Below, one piece after another: positions 1 to 8,310 of a stretch of DNA of 44,219 nt (position 1 is the stretch's first letter; each line of letters starts with the position of its first letter). A model generated the notes under the pieces. That model did no database searches and was not told the origin of the DNA. It saw only the letters and a list, made by a program, of their open reading frames with translations. The DNA comes from an uncultured bacterium. Lineage in GTDB: Bacteria > Planctomycetota > UBA1135 > GCA-002686595. The translations under genes were made by a program, and so were the position numbers. The stretch lies in the NCBI GenBank assembly GCA_937910685.1, contig CALEMP010000179.1, positions 1-44,219 of the forward strand. The letters run 5' to 3'.

Positions 1-42
1 GCATTCTCCAGTAGTTTCACTTTCCTTGTAGGGCAACGAGAT

Positions 43-118
<76 letters not shown>

Positions 119-220
119 TCGCAGAGTTGGGAGCTGAGTTTATCCACAATTGGAAAGGTGTCAAGGAGCGAATAAGGGTGGTTCACCTGATTTGGAATCA
201 GCGACTTTGGGGGGCCAGAT

Positions 221-250
221 TTGCAAGAACCCGATTCTGGGGTTCTGCAA
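221..250 (+). repeat. Stem-loop upstream of the first secreted-protein gene
   Basis: AGAACCC (226-232) and GGGTTCT (240-246) are perfect inverted repeats around a 7-nt loop. The stem is extended by TTGC (221-224) and GCAA (247-250) past a one-base bulge. It sits about 115 bases before the ATG at 366 and just before a ten-G tract at 253-262. It could be a 5' leader structure. It lacks a T tract on either strand, so it does not look like a simple terminator. Confidence 0.45.
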
Positions 251-365
251 GCGGGGGGGGGGCGGGGGCGAGTTGGGGGCACCTAGGATAAGTGCATGCC
301 AGCGAGGAACCCTCGGCCCCGGTCGGAGGCCTCTTGGTTGGCAAGAAAGACACAGGGAAAGCACC

Positions 366-3002
366 ATGCAGAAGACACTCTTTACCATCGCCCTCATCAT
401 TTCTTTGGCCCTGATGGCTTGGGTCGCAACGGAGTCTGCGCCACGGGCGGCAGAACCAGTCTTGGAGGACTCGTCGCAGGCGCCGGAGGCTCCGGTTGCG
501 CATGAAGCGGAGAATCTGGAAGCGGTCGTTCCGCGGGAGGACTTGACGGCTGTGGTGGGTCGCGCCCCAAGTAGCAAGCTGCAGGGGGAAGGGGAGGTGA
601 TCACCATTCAAGTGGTCCAGCAGGGAACGGGCGAGACTTTGCCAGGGGTGGAGTTGTTGATTTTGGATCGCGATCGGTATGACTGGAAGGAGTATGGCAA
701 TGCTAAGAAAGTCGCTCGTGCATCGGCCAAGACGGCGGGGCTAGAGATGGATGAAGAGGCGCTCTTGCGGGGGTTCAGTATCGCGCTGATCACGGATGGA
801 AAGGGAGAAGCCCAGTACCGTTGGGGCGGGGGGCGTGCTTTGGTGCACGCCTATCACGCTCACGGGATGAAGCGTGTCAAGTTTTCTGATCAAGAGAACG
901 CCTTGTTGCGTATCGAATGTCCCCTGCCCGGGCTGCTGGTGCTGGCGCAAAGGGCGGGTGGAGAACCCGTGGCGGATTTGCAGATTGTCTATAGCGAGCG
1001 CCGCCCCTCGAAGATGCGCTCGATAGGGGGTCGTTTCATGCAACAAAAAAGCGACCACTTGGCAAATCGCACGGATGAGCAGGGCCGGTGTATTCCCACC
1101 TGGGCCACCAGCATACCGATGCTGTTTGGGCCGGGGGTCGACACGTTTTTTGTCTCCACCGATGCGGTTCTAGAAGATTGGCTGGAGGTCGAGGTTCCCC
1201 TCGACATTCCTCGCGGAGACACCCTGTCCCTGACGTTGCCTTCCACGGGCAGCGTGTGGGTGGAATGCGTGGATGGGGCTGGACAGGTCTTGGATGGGGA
1301 AGCGAGCGTGACCCTTTCTGCATCGCCGGCGAGGGAGGCTGGTGCGCCCCGCGCTCCCTTCGGCATGAGGACCTCAATCCATGGGCGTGCACGTTTTCCC
1401 CATGTGGAAATTGGGAAGAGAATACGGGGCGGGGTAACCTACTTTGGGCAGGGTGCTAGCCTTGGATCCGCGGCCCCGCAAGAGTTCGAGGGTGAAGGCC
1501 CCATCGTTCAAGGCCAGGAGATGGTTTTGAGGGCGACCGTCAAGCCTCCTCGGCAACTCGTGGCCCTGATCCTGCGACCGGATGGGGAGCCACTGCGAGA
1601 CGCAGACGTCCTTGTGAGTTATCTCTACCCAGGCATGGGGAACACTCGCGGTCAGGCCAAGACCGATCACGAGGGGATCTTGCGTATGCACTCTTCCCGT
1701 TTTGGGCTGATGCAGCCAGAGCTTCCCACGCAAATTGCTTCCTTTGAAGTCCAAGCATCGATTGGCGAGAACGAAAGCGTGAGCGGGACCGCAAAGGTGT
1801 CTTTGCCGGCTCCAGCGGGAGAGTTGGACCTTGGGGTGATTCGCCTTGGAGGAGGCATCATCAAGATCCGCGGCGTGCTGCGTGACTTTCAAGGCCACGG
1901 CATCCCGGGGGCAACCGTCCAACTGGCGCGCGGCCAGGGTGCCGTGCCCCGCGGCACGACCAGCAAGTGGAGCCTAACGGAAGACCTGTTTCATTGGAGG
2001 CCCCTAGACACTTTTGAGGCGACCACGGACCAGCAGGGGCGCTTTATTCTGGAGGGCTCCAGCGCGGAAACGGATCTGGGCTTGATGGTTACTGCGAAGG
2101 GCTTTGCTCAGGTGCACATCCATCGTGTGTCTCCCGTGGAGTCCAATGTGCTTGTGGAACTCGGAGCCACTAGCGATGTGATCGTGAATGTGGTGCATGA
2201 ACAGGGGACTGCGCCACTCGAGGTTCTCTCCTACCACCTGCAAACCGGAGAAATGATGCCCCATTGGTTTTGCAAAAGCCGAAAAACTGCTGACGGGTTG
2301 CAGCTCACCTTTGAGGGCATCCCCGAGGGCTCGTGGAATCTGATTGTTGAACACAGCACTTATTTCTTCGAGCTGCTTACCATCGAGGGCTTTGAAGTGA
2401 CCGGCGCAGATGGTTGCACGGACGCTCGTCTGGACCCTCTCGACCTGACCCATGCCGTGCGCCAAATCCAAGTGGGGGCCACCGATCCCCATGGCAAGTT
2501 GCTTGAAGACTGGGAGTTGCAAGTCAAGGGGATGGCCAACTTCAGAAAATTCTCCTACTCGTCAGATGTAGCCCTGGTTGTGCCCCTGCCCGATGGGCTG
2601 GACTGTTGGGTCAGCGCGGAGGGTTTTCGAGGCCTCTGGGTCAAGGGCCTCAAGCAAGATGGCGGGATCGAGATGATGCTGCCGATTCAAGTGCAGTTCG
2701 AGCTCAAGCGTAACCCCGTCAGTTTCAGTGCTTCAGAGTTAGAGCTGCGCCTTGAGTATGATCCGCGCCGCGATCAGGGCTTTGGGTTTAGCCGGAAGTT
2801 GGCCACCGCTACGGGGCGCTTTGACGCGGGCGGCGTTGGGACTCTTGAGCTTTCCCTGCCGGGCTATTACCGCGCGCAATTCCGGCAGGTCGGACCTGAT
2901 GGGAAGTACCTGACCCCCGCTTGGGTTTCGGGTGAACGCTTTGCGATTTGGGAGCAAGACCAGGGCAGTACGCTGGTCCTAAGTCTTCCTTCCAGATGGT
3001 AG
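366..3002 (+). CDS. Secreted or membrane-anchored carboxypeptidase-regulatory-like domain protein
   Basis: The protein is 878 residues. I chose the ATG at 366 because an N-terminal hydrophobic segment (about residues 5-20, after MQKTLF) follows it at once, while the upstream in-frame extension is rich in Gly and Arg and reads as leader DNA. The rest looks extracytoplasmic and is built from repeated beta-sandwich units with phrases such as GEPLRDADV, GIPGATVQL and TDQQGRF, typical of the carboxypeptidase regulatory-like (CarboxypepD_reg/SpaA-like) superfamily. No catalytic motif is visible. The gene that runs off the right end of the window has the same plan and shares the phrase LRPDGEP, so the two are probably paralogous. 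A structural or surface role is inferred. The gene converges on the anti-sigma gene, with 13 bases between the stop codons. Confidence 0.72.
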   Translation: MQKTLFTIALIISLALMAWVATESAPRAAEPVLEDSSQAPEAPVAHEAENLEAVVPREDLTAVVGRAPSSKLQGEGEVITIQVVQQGTGETLPGVELLILDRDRYDWKEYGNAKKVARASAKTAGLEMDEEALLRGFSIALITDGKGEAQYRWGGGRALVHAYHAHGMKRVKFSDQENALLRIECPLPGLLVLAQRAGGEPVADLQIVYSERRPSKMRSIGGRFMQQKSDHLANRTDEQGRCIPTWATSIPMLFGPGVDTFFVSTDAVLEDWLEVEVPLDIPRGDTLSLTLPSTGSVWVECVDGAGQVLDGEASVTLSASPAREAGAPRAPFGMRTSIHGRARFPHVEIGKRIRGGVTYFGQGASLGSAAPQEFEGEGPIVQGQEMVLRATVKPPRQLVALILRPDGEPLRDADVLVSYLYPGMGNTRGQAKTDHEGILRMHSSRFGLMQPELPTQIASFEVQASIGENESVSGTAKVSLPAPAGELDLGVIRLGGGIIKIRGVLRDFQGHGIPGATVQLARGQGAVPRGTTSKWSLTEDLFHWRPLDTFEATTDQQGRFILEGSSAETDLGLMVTAKGFAQVHIHRVSPVESNVLVELGATSDVIVNVVHEQGTAPLEVLSYHLQTGEMMPHWFCKSRKTADGLQLTFEGIPEGSWNLIVEHSTYFFELLTIEGFEVTGADGCTDARLDPLDLTHAVRQIQVGATDPHGKLLEDWELQVKGMANFRKFSYSSDVALVVPLPDGLDCWVSAEGFRGLWVKGLKQDGGIEMMLPIQVQFELKRNPVSFSASELELRLEYDPRRDQGFGFSRKLATATGRFDAGGVGTLELSLPGYYRAQFRQVGPDGKYLTPAWVSGERFAIWEQDQGSTLVLSLPSRW

Positions 3003-3015
3003 GAATATTGCGGTC

Positions 3016-3870
3016 CTAAAGCAGCAGTACACGCTTGGGGGCACGTGCTTGACCCAAGAGCGCCCAGGCGGCATCTGCGTCGGGGGTGACCACAAAAGTG
3101 CAGAGGCCGGAGCTCTTCCAAACAAACATCGCTTGGGCGGGGGTGCCCCCGTGCTTGGGCTTGAGGGCATAAGTCGCGCCTTCTTCGATGGGCAAGGGCC
3201 CATTGTCCGCTTGGATGTAAAGACTGACGGGCACGCCCTCGAATTTGCCCTTGGGGAGGCCCATAAACTGCAGGTGCATGGAGGTTCCTTCACCTGGGAT
3301 GCCGCAGGTGCTCATGCCGACGAACATGAAACCGTTAGGGTTTACATCCGTGAGCACGGTGGATTGGCTCAGGCACAGGTCCAGTTCCCTCAAGGCCTCG
3401 CCGAGGGGTTGCATTCGGTAGCCCTCGATGGCCATCGCCACGGAGATGGGGCAGACCTCCTGGTGGGTTTGCAGGAACTCCACCAGCTTGGCCCCCCCTT
3501 GGGCGGAAACCGGGCCGGGAGCTTCGTCGGGGGATGGTTCGAAAAGGCCGCGTAGGCCATAGACCGTGACGAGCAACAAGGCAGCGGCGGCAAGCAGCGG
3601 GGCCAAGCGCAGGCGCGTTCTTGGGGCTGTGATTTGGGGGGCTTGCTTTGGCCCGGTCTGTTTGGATGAAGGGCCTAGACCTTCGTTCCCAAAGGTCGCT
3701 TCGAGCTGGGAGCGCAAGAGGCGTTCGAAGTCCACCACCGCTTGGTCCTCGGGATGTTGCTCAAGATGCGCTTGCAATTCGCTTTCTTGTTCCCCAAGCA
3801 ACTCACCATCCGCAGCTGCGCGCAAGAGGCGCGTGCGTTTGTTTGGTTTAGGATTTTGATCATGACTCAT
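3016..3870 (-). CDS. Anti-sigma factor-like single-pass membrane protein
   Basis: The protein is 284 residues. Residues 14-55 resemble the cytoplasmic helical domain of ECF anti-sigma factors (AAADGELLGEQESELQAHL), but the usual zinc ligands HxxxCxxC are missing: the segment reads HLEQHPEDQ. A membrane helix spans about 88-108. The C-terminal domain, about 175 residues and probably periplasmic, has four cysteines (140, 166, 189, 257) and no family I recognise. Its ATG overlaps the stop codon of the ECF sigma gene by four bases, so the two are co-translated; this pairing is the strongest argument for the function. By family knowledge it would hold the sigma factor inactive until a signal is sensed outside the membrane. 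The signal is unknown. A redox cue is possible because the divergent neighbours are cytochromes. Confidence 0.75.
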   Translation of the reverse strand: MSHDQNPKPNKRTRLLRAAADGELLGEQESELQAHLEQHPEDQAVVDFERLLRSQLEATFGNEGLGPSSKQTGPKQAPQITAPRTRLRLAPLLAAAALLLVTVYGLRGLFEPSPDEAPGPVSAQGGAKLVEFLQTHQEVCPISVAMAIEGYRMQPLGEALRELDLCLSQSTVLTDVNPNGFMFVGMSTCGIPGEGTSMHLQFMGLPKGKFEGVPVSLYIQADNGPLPIEEGATYALKPKHGGTPAQAMFVWKSSGLCTFVVTPDADAAWALLGQARAPKRVLLL

Positions 3871-4451
3871 GATGGGTTGCCTCTGGGCTGTCTTGCTTTC
3901 ACCGGGCGCAGTCCCAAGTTATCCACCGCGCGCGGGTTCGCCAGCAGGGATTGGGACGCGTGGCTGCGCGCCCGGTGCAGGCGGCTCATGACCGTGCCAA
4001 TGGGAGTGCCTAAGACGTCGGCGATTTCGGCGTAGCTCAAATGGTCCACGGCCCAAAGTAGCAGTACCTCGCGCGCGCCAACATCGAGTTCCGCCACCGC
4101 GGACTTGAGCTGTTGGTCCACCCCGTCCCAGTCAAAACTGGCCGCGCTTTGCGCGCTGAGGGCCTCTTGGCCGCTGGGGTCGGTTTCTCCCAGGGGCTCA
4201 AACAGAAATGCGTCCCGCTTGGCGCGATTGGCTTGGCGCAAGAAACTGTGATAGGTGATGCGCAGGAGCCACGAGCGTAGCCCTCCACCCCTGGGTTCAA
4301 AAGCGGCGATGCGCCTGGGTTCGAGGGCTTGGGTATACACGTCTTGAACAAGGTCTTCCGCAGCTAAGGGATCCCTTGTCAATCGTTGGGCAAAGCGTTG
4401 GACCGCGGGCCAGTGCTCCGTCGCTGAGGCTTTGAACGCCGCGCGATCCAA
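3867..4451 (-). CDS. RNA polymerase sigma factor, ECF subfamily
   Basis: The protein is 194 residues, a normal ECF length. Region 2 is visible at about residues 10-80, with the core-binding stretch AAEDLVQDVYTQAL (31-43). Region 4 lies at about 115-165 and contains the helix-turn-helix YAEIADVLGTPIGTVMSRLH. The first codon used here is TTG, with a GGGGAG upstream as a possible ribosome-binding site; the frame stays open further upstream, so the start is uncertain. The 3' end overlaps the anti-sigma start by four bases. The gene diverges from the cytochrome cluster at 4791, and the shared 339-base region may hold promoters for both directions. Control of the cytochrome genes by this sigma factor is plausible but unproven. 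Confidence 0.88.
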   Translation of the reverse strand: MDRAAFKASATEHWPAVQRFAQRLTRDPLAAEDLVQDVYTQALEPRRIAAFEPRGGGLRSWLLRITYHSFLRQANRAKRDAFLFEPLGETDPSGQEALSAQSAASFDWDGVDQQLKSAVAELDVGAREVLLLWAVDHLSYAEIADVLGTPIGTVMSRLHRARSHASQSLLANPRAVDNLGLRPVKARQPRGNPS

Positions 4452-4790
4452 GGGGCCATGTCTCCCCGAAGAGTTGGGGGTCAGGGATTATTCGCGGGGA
4501 TCGCATTTTGTCAGATGTGAATTGTTTCGGGTTTGTCCCCAGAGATGCCTGATGCACACATGTGATGATAGCGTCCTGAGTCGGCGACTGAACCGCCAAG
4601 TGGAACGAGTCCCGTGAATCGCCTAGGTAAAAAGCGGATTCCCGTGAATAGATCGGGCTGGAGGCTGCTTGGTGTTCCCAGAGCGACGACTTCTAGGCAC
4701 GTGGGGATCTGCCCCGACCTGCGATAGGCGCTCGTCCCGACTGCGTATTCTACGCACACCGATCACTCCGGCCAATAGCAACCAAACACC
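4452..4790. promoter_or_regulatory. Divergent intergenic region with direct repeats and a dyad
   Basis: These 339 bases separate the sigma gene (minus) from the cytochrome P460 gene (plus). I see no convincing gene. The decamer TCCCGTGAAT occurs twice, at 4610-4619 and 4640-4649, exactly 30 bases apart. TGCGTA (4742-4747) and TACGCA (4751-4756) form a perfect dyad 35 bases before the cytochrome start. A GGAAC at 4602-4606 resembles an ECF -35 element, but I cannot see a matching -10. These are candidate regulator or sigma-factor sites only. Confidence 0.4.
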
Positions 4791-5270
4791 ATGCATCGAT
4801 TCCAAATCCCCCACAAGTCCCTTCTGGGCACGTCACTCTTCCTAATCTTGTTCAGCGCCTGCGCTTCCCTCGGTACTCCCGAGGACCAGGATCAGGGCGC
4901 GGCCCTTTGGGGCGAGATGAACGGTCATGAAGCCTGGGCTTCGTTTGCAGGTCACGAGGGTATGCAGCCGAGTCGCGCTCCCCATGGCAAGTTTGTGATC
5001 ACCACGATCAACGACGTGGCTGCGGCGGACCAGGCCAACCTTGCCCCGGGCTCGATCGTGGTCAAGGATAATTACGCATCTGAAGACCCGTCTAGCCTTA
5101 AGGCCTCGACCGTGATGAAAAAAATCCCAGGCTATGATCCAGAGAACGGGGATTGGTACTGGGCTCGCTACACCCCCAAGGGCGAGCTGACCCACGCGGG
5201 AAAAGTGAGCATGTGCATCGACTGTCACTTTGATGCGGACGGCGAAGATCTCATCTTCTTGAATGACTAG
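4791..5270 (+). CDS. Cytochrome P460 family lipoprotein
   Basis: The protein is 159 residues. An N-terminal hydrophobic stretch ends at FSAC (Cys24), a plausible though imperfect lipobox, so it is probably an exported lipoprotein. The rest matches the cytochrome P460 fold as I know it: HGKFV (65-69), GSIVVKDNY (87-95), the VMKKIPGYDPENGDWYW block (108-124), and one c-type heme site CIDCH (142-146) near the C-terminus. Characterised P460 proteins oxidise hydroxylamine and carry an unusual lysine-heme cross-link; Lys92 is a candidate by position only. Many family members have no known substrate, so the reaction is not assigned. It is the first of three closely spaced genes for heme proteins. 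Confidence 0.85.
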   Translation: MHRFQIPHKSLLGTSLFLILFSACASLGTPEDQDQGAALWGEMNGHEAWASFAGHEGMQPSRAPHGKFVITTINDVAAADQANLAPGSIVVKDNYASEDPSSLKASTVMKKIPGYDPENGDWYWARYTPKGELTHAGKVSMCIDCHFDADGEDLIFLND

Positions 5271-5318
5271 GGCTCTATTGAGCCTGTGCTTCTTTTCGTA
5301 ACCACCAAAAACCAGAAA

Positions 5319-5765
5319 ATGCAACGATTTCTTACTGCTCTTCCCCTTGTGATGCTCGGCGGCTTCTTGCTGCTCAATATCGCGCCCATGCCCCGAGCTC
5401 AAGACACCGAGCAAGAGGAATCAACTCTGCAAGGGGCAATGGGGATCTTGAAAATAGGCCAGCGCAGTCTGCGCAGTCAAATCAAAGACCCCGCCGGGAA
5501 TCGCGATGCGATCTTGGAGAATCTGAAGAGTATGCAGGCTGCGGTGCTTGTGGCTCTTGCAGAGACCCCGCCGGATTTGGAAGAGCCTCTTGAGGGCGAC
5601 GCCAAGGCCCTCTGGCATGTGCGCTACAAGCAAAAAATGGCCGGCTTGCTGCAAGAGATTCTGAACATGGAGGCCGCTGCTCTGCGCACGGACGGAGACG
5701 CGCTGAACGAGGGCTACAAGGCCTTGAGTGGCGTCAAGAAAACCGGCCACCAGGACTTTAGGTAG
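5319..5765 (+). CDS. Cytochrome b562-like periplasmic protein
   Basis: The protein is 148 residues from the ATG at 5319, which is followed directly by a signal peptide (about residues 1-28). An upstream in-frame TTG would add 11 residues in front of the signal. The mature part fits soluble cytochrome b562 of E. coli: a helix start with GAMGIL, a central AETPPDLEE comparable to KATPPKLED, and a C-terminal end GHQDFR comparable to YHQKYR. The axial ligands of b562 are a Met near the mature N-terminus and a His close to the C-terminus; Met41 and His144 occupy those places. It is expected to be a four-helix heme b electron carrier in the periplasm. It lies 48 bases after the P460 gene and 5 bases before the cytochrome c-DUF2231 gene, probably in one operon. 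Confidence 0.75.
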   Translation: MQRFLTALPLVMLGGFLLLNIAPMPRAQDTEQEESTLQGAMGILKIGQRSLRSQIKDPAGNRDAILENLKSMQAAVLVALAETPPDLEEPLEGDAKALWHVRYKQKMAGLLQEILNMEAAALRTDGDALNEGYKALSGVKKTGHQDFR

Positions 5766-5770
5766 GGGCC

Positions 5771-6577
5771 ATGCTCATTCTTCTATTATTTGCCCTGGCA
5801 CCATTTGGCGGCCAGGATGGGACGGTTCCGTCTGGGCTTGATGCAGCTGAGCAAGTGGCGCTGCTATTGGAAGAGCGTTGCTCAAATTGCCACAGCCCCG
5901 GGAGCGATGAACCCAAGGCCACCAAGCACTGGCCCAATGCGCTGGATTTAGCGGGGACCGTGGGGAATGGGGAACTGATCCTGCCCGGGAACGCGGACGA
6001 GTCCAATCTCTTCTTGGCGGTACTCGATGGAGACATGCCACCGCCCAAGTCGGATGCGCTTGCCTTGACCGAGCCCGAATTGGAGCTCCTTGCGGGATGG
6101 ATCAATGCAGGGGCCAAGGTGCCACCGCCGGCTCGTGCCGTAGAAGCCGATCCCGCCGCCAGCCAACCCGCACTGCTGCGTTGGATCAGTCACTTTCACC
6201 CGCTGATCGTTCACTTTCCCATCGCGCTCTTGATAGTGGCTCTGCTGGCCGAGATGTTGGCCTTGTTGCGGGGCTCTGAGTCCCTGCGCGGCACCGCGAA
6301 ATTCTGCTTGATCCTCGGAGCCCTGGCCAGCGTGCCCTCCGCGGGTTTGGGTTGGCTTCTGGCCGCGGGCACCAGCCACCCCGATCAACCCCTGCTGCTG
6401 CATCGTTGGCTGGGAGTCACGACCGCAGTGTTTGCCCTAGTCAGCGTCTGGTTCACCCTGCGAAGACCCGAGCGCCGCGTCTGGTTCCTGCTGGTCCTCG
6501 CAATTCTGGTCAGTGCCACAGGGCACACCGGGGGAGAGTTGACATTTGGTGCGAACTGGTTCCAGCCTCCCTTCTAG
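5771..6577 (+). CDS. Cytochrome c domain fused to DUF2231 membrane domain
   Basis: The protein is 268 residues. After a short signal, residues 25-118 form a small cytochrome c domain with heme site CSNCH (37-41) and a distal-ligand region DGDMPPP (Met89), as in planctomycete cytochrome c (PSCyt1-like) domains. Residues 139-268 are a DUF2231-type membrane domain opening with SHFHPLIVHFPIALL, with several helices and conserved histidines (His141, His143, His148) that could hold heme b. The ATG follows AGGGG closely, a good ribosome-binding site. It probably passes electrons between the membrane and the two soluble cytochromes encoded just upstream. The pathway is inferred from gene order only. 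Confidence 0.8.
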   Translation: MLILLLFALAPFGGQDGTVPSGLDAAEQVALLLEERCSNCHSPGSDEPKATKHWPNALDLAGTVGNGELILPGNADESNLFLAVLDGDMPPPKSDALALTEPELELLAGWINAGAKVPPPARAVEADPAASQPALLRWISHFHPLIVHFPIALLIVALLAEMLALLRGSESLRGTAKFCLILGALASVPSAGLGWLLAAGTSHPDQPLLLHRWLGVTTAVFALVSVWFTLRRPERRVWFLLVLAILVSATGHTGGELTFGANWFQPPF

Positions 6578-6642
6578 GCACTTTCTGCCGCGCGGTCTGA
6601 CCCGGGAGCCATTCAGAAGCTGCGTGGATTGCTGCAGTTGGG

Positions 6643-6699
6643 CGAACCCTCGTCGTTCAGCTTGGGGACCTGACCCTTTACGAGCTGACTTACAGTCGC
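6643..6699 (-). pseudogene. Decayed tRNA-Gly(CCC) copy
   Basis: Without any gap, 44 of 57 bases match the tRNA-Gly gene at 62-118. The match covers the T loop, anticodon arm, D arm and 5' acceptor side. The CCC anticodon triplet survives, but the anticodon stem has lost a pair, the invariant U33 has become C, and several stem positions no longer pair. The acceptor 3' side is not recognisable. It is probably a dead relic. It lies between the DUF2231 gene and the first sulfatase gene. Confidence 0.7.
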
Positions 6700-6820
6700 A
6701 GGCTGCTGGGATGAGGAATCTTTGCGAGCTGGAACGTGCTTGCAAGGTGGGATGAAGGTGTCTTGCACCCCGTCCCGCAGGTGCCTGGCTCCCTGGGCGT
6801 GGCTGCACTATGGTGACCCC

Positions 6821-8293
6821 ATGCGAATGCTTCTTTCTCTGCTCCTGATTCCCATCACCCAGGCCCAAACTCCGCGCAATGTGGTCTTGATCCTGGCGGA
6901 CGACATGGGACTCGCTTCTTTGCACGCGGAACATCCGGGGTCCGGATTGCCCACTCCGCATCTGGATCAACTGGCCAGCGAGGGCATGTCCTTCACGGAT
7001 GGTCATTCGGGTTCGGCGGTGTGTTCGCCCACACGCTATGGCCTTTTGACTGGTCGGTATTCATGGCGCACTACCTTGAAAGCGGGGATTGTGCATCAGT
7101 GGGGGTTGCCTTTGATTGCCACGGATCGCGTGACTATCGCTGATGTATCCCATCAAGCAGGTCTCCATACGGCTTGCATTGGCAAGTGGCACTTGGGTTG
7201 GCGCTGGCCCAAGCAAGGCGGGGGGACGACCCATAAAGCGAGCGAGATCGACTATCAGTTGCCTATCGGCGGCGGTGCACTTGAAGCAGGCTTCGATCAT
7301 TACTTTGGTGACGATGTACCTAACTGGCCGCCGTACATATGGATCGAGGATGATCGGGCGACGGCCATGCCCACGGGGAGCATGAAGTCGGATTCGTCCA
7401 ATGGTGTCAGTGCGGGTCCCATGACGCCTGGCTGGAGCTTGGAAGCTGTTCTTCCTGAGCTGACCCGTCGGTGCGTGGGCTATATCCGAGATCGTGCTGC
7501 GGCTAAGGAACCCTTCTTCCTCTACTTTCCCATGACCTCGCCGCACACACCGATCAGTCCCTCGGATGCCTTCCAAGGTCAGAGCGGGGTGAGCGCCTAT
7601 GGGGACTTCGTGTTGGAGACCGATTGGTCGGTGGGACAAGTGCTGCGGGCCATCGATCAATACGGATTGCGAGAGAACACTCTCGTTATCTTTGTGGCTG
7701 ACAATGGAACTTCGCCCGTGGCGAAGTTCGCAACCCTCGCGGCGGGTGGAGTCGATTTGCGCGGACCATGGCGGGGACACAAAGCTGATGTGTGGGAGGG
7801 AGGACATCGCGTGCCGTTCTTGGTGCGCTGGCCCGGCGTGGTGGAGCCCGGAAGTCACTGCGATCAGCCGGTGGGCCTGACCGATGTGATGGCGACAGTT
7901 GCCGACGCCCTTGGAGTCGAACTGGAGCCTGCCTCAGCAGAGGACAGCCGCAGCCTGGTCGAGATCCTCAAGGGAGTCAGCGAGGAACCCCTGGCCGATG
8001 GATTAGTCCAACACAGCATCTCAGGTCAATTTGCCATTCGTCAAGGACCCTGGAAGCTGTGTTTCTGTCCAGGCTCTGGGGGTTGGTCCCAGCCTAAGGA
8101 TGCCAAAGCCCAGGCAGAGGGCCTGCCTCCCGTCCAACTCTACGACCTCTCTTCGGACATGGGGGAGCGAACGAATCTAGCCGCCAAAGAAACCGAAAGA
8201 GTGCTCGCTATGACCAAGCTATTGCGGCAAATCGTCGAGAGCCATCCCAATGACGGTAAGGCCTGGTGGCGGCAGCTGCCCTGGGAAGAATGA
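6821..8293 (+). CDS. Sulfatase (arylsulfatase family, S1)
   Basis: The protein is 490 residues. I chose the ATG at 6821 because it gives a clean signal peptide (MRMLLSLLLIPITQAQ); the upstream in-frame start lacks one. The formylglycine motif CxPxR is present as CSPTR (68-72), so a sulfatase-maturing enzyme, not seen in this window, must convert Cys68. Metal ligands are at Asp27-Asp28 (LADDMG), and GKWHLG and ADNGT are the usual later motifs. It should remove sulfate esters from a substrate outside the cytoplasm; the substrate cannot be told from sequence alone. It converges on the beta-helix gene with a 17-base gap. Planctomycetes typically carry many such genes. Confidence 0.93.
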   Translation: MRMLLSLLLIPITQAQTPRNVVLILADDMGLASLHAEHPGSGLPTPHLDQLASEGMSFTDGHSGSAVCSPTRYGLLTGRYSWRTTLKAGIVHQWGLPLIATDRVTIADVSHQAGLHTACIGKWHLGWRWPKQGGGTTHKASEIDYQLPIGGGALEAGFDHYFGDDVPNWPPYIWIEDDRATAMPTGSMKSDSSNGVSAGPMTPGWSLEAVLPELTRRCVGYIRDRAAAKEPFFLYFPMTSPHTPISPSDAFQGQSGVSAYGDFVLETDWSVGQVLRAIDQYGLRENTLVIFVADNGTSPVAKFATLAAGGVDLRGPWRGHKADVWEGGHRVPFLVRWPGVVEPGSHCDQPVGLTDVMATVADALGVELEPASAEDSRSLVEILKGVSEEPLADGLVQHSISGQFAIRQGPWKLCFCPGSGGWSQPKDAKAQAEGLPPVQLYDLSSDMGERTNLAAKETERVLAMTKLLRQIVESHPNDGKAWWRQLPWEE

Positions 8294-8310
8294 CCCCGAA
8301 TGGGGAAACC

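Noticed and set aside
4511..4759. Small minus-strand frame in the sigma/cytochrome spacer
   Set aside because: No coding-like composition, and it overlaps the repeats and dyad that better explain the spacer.
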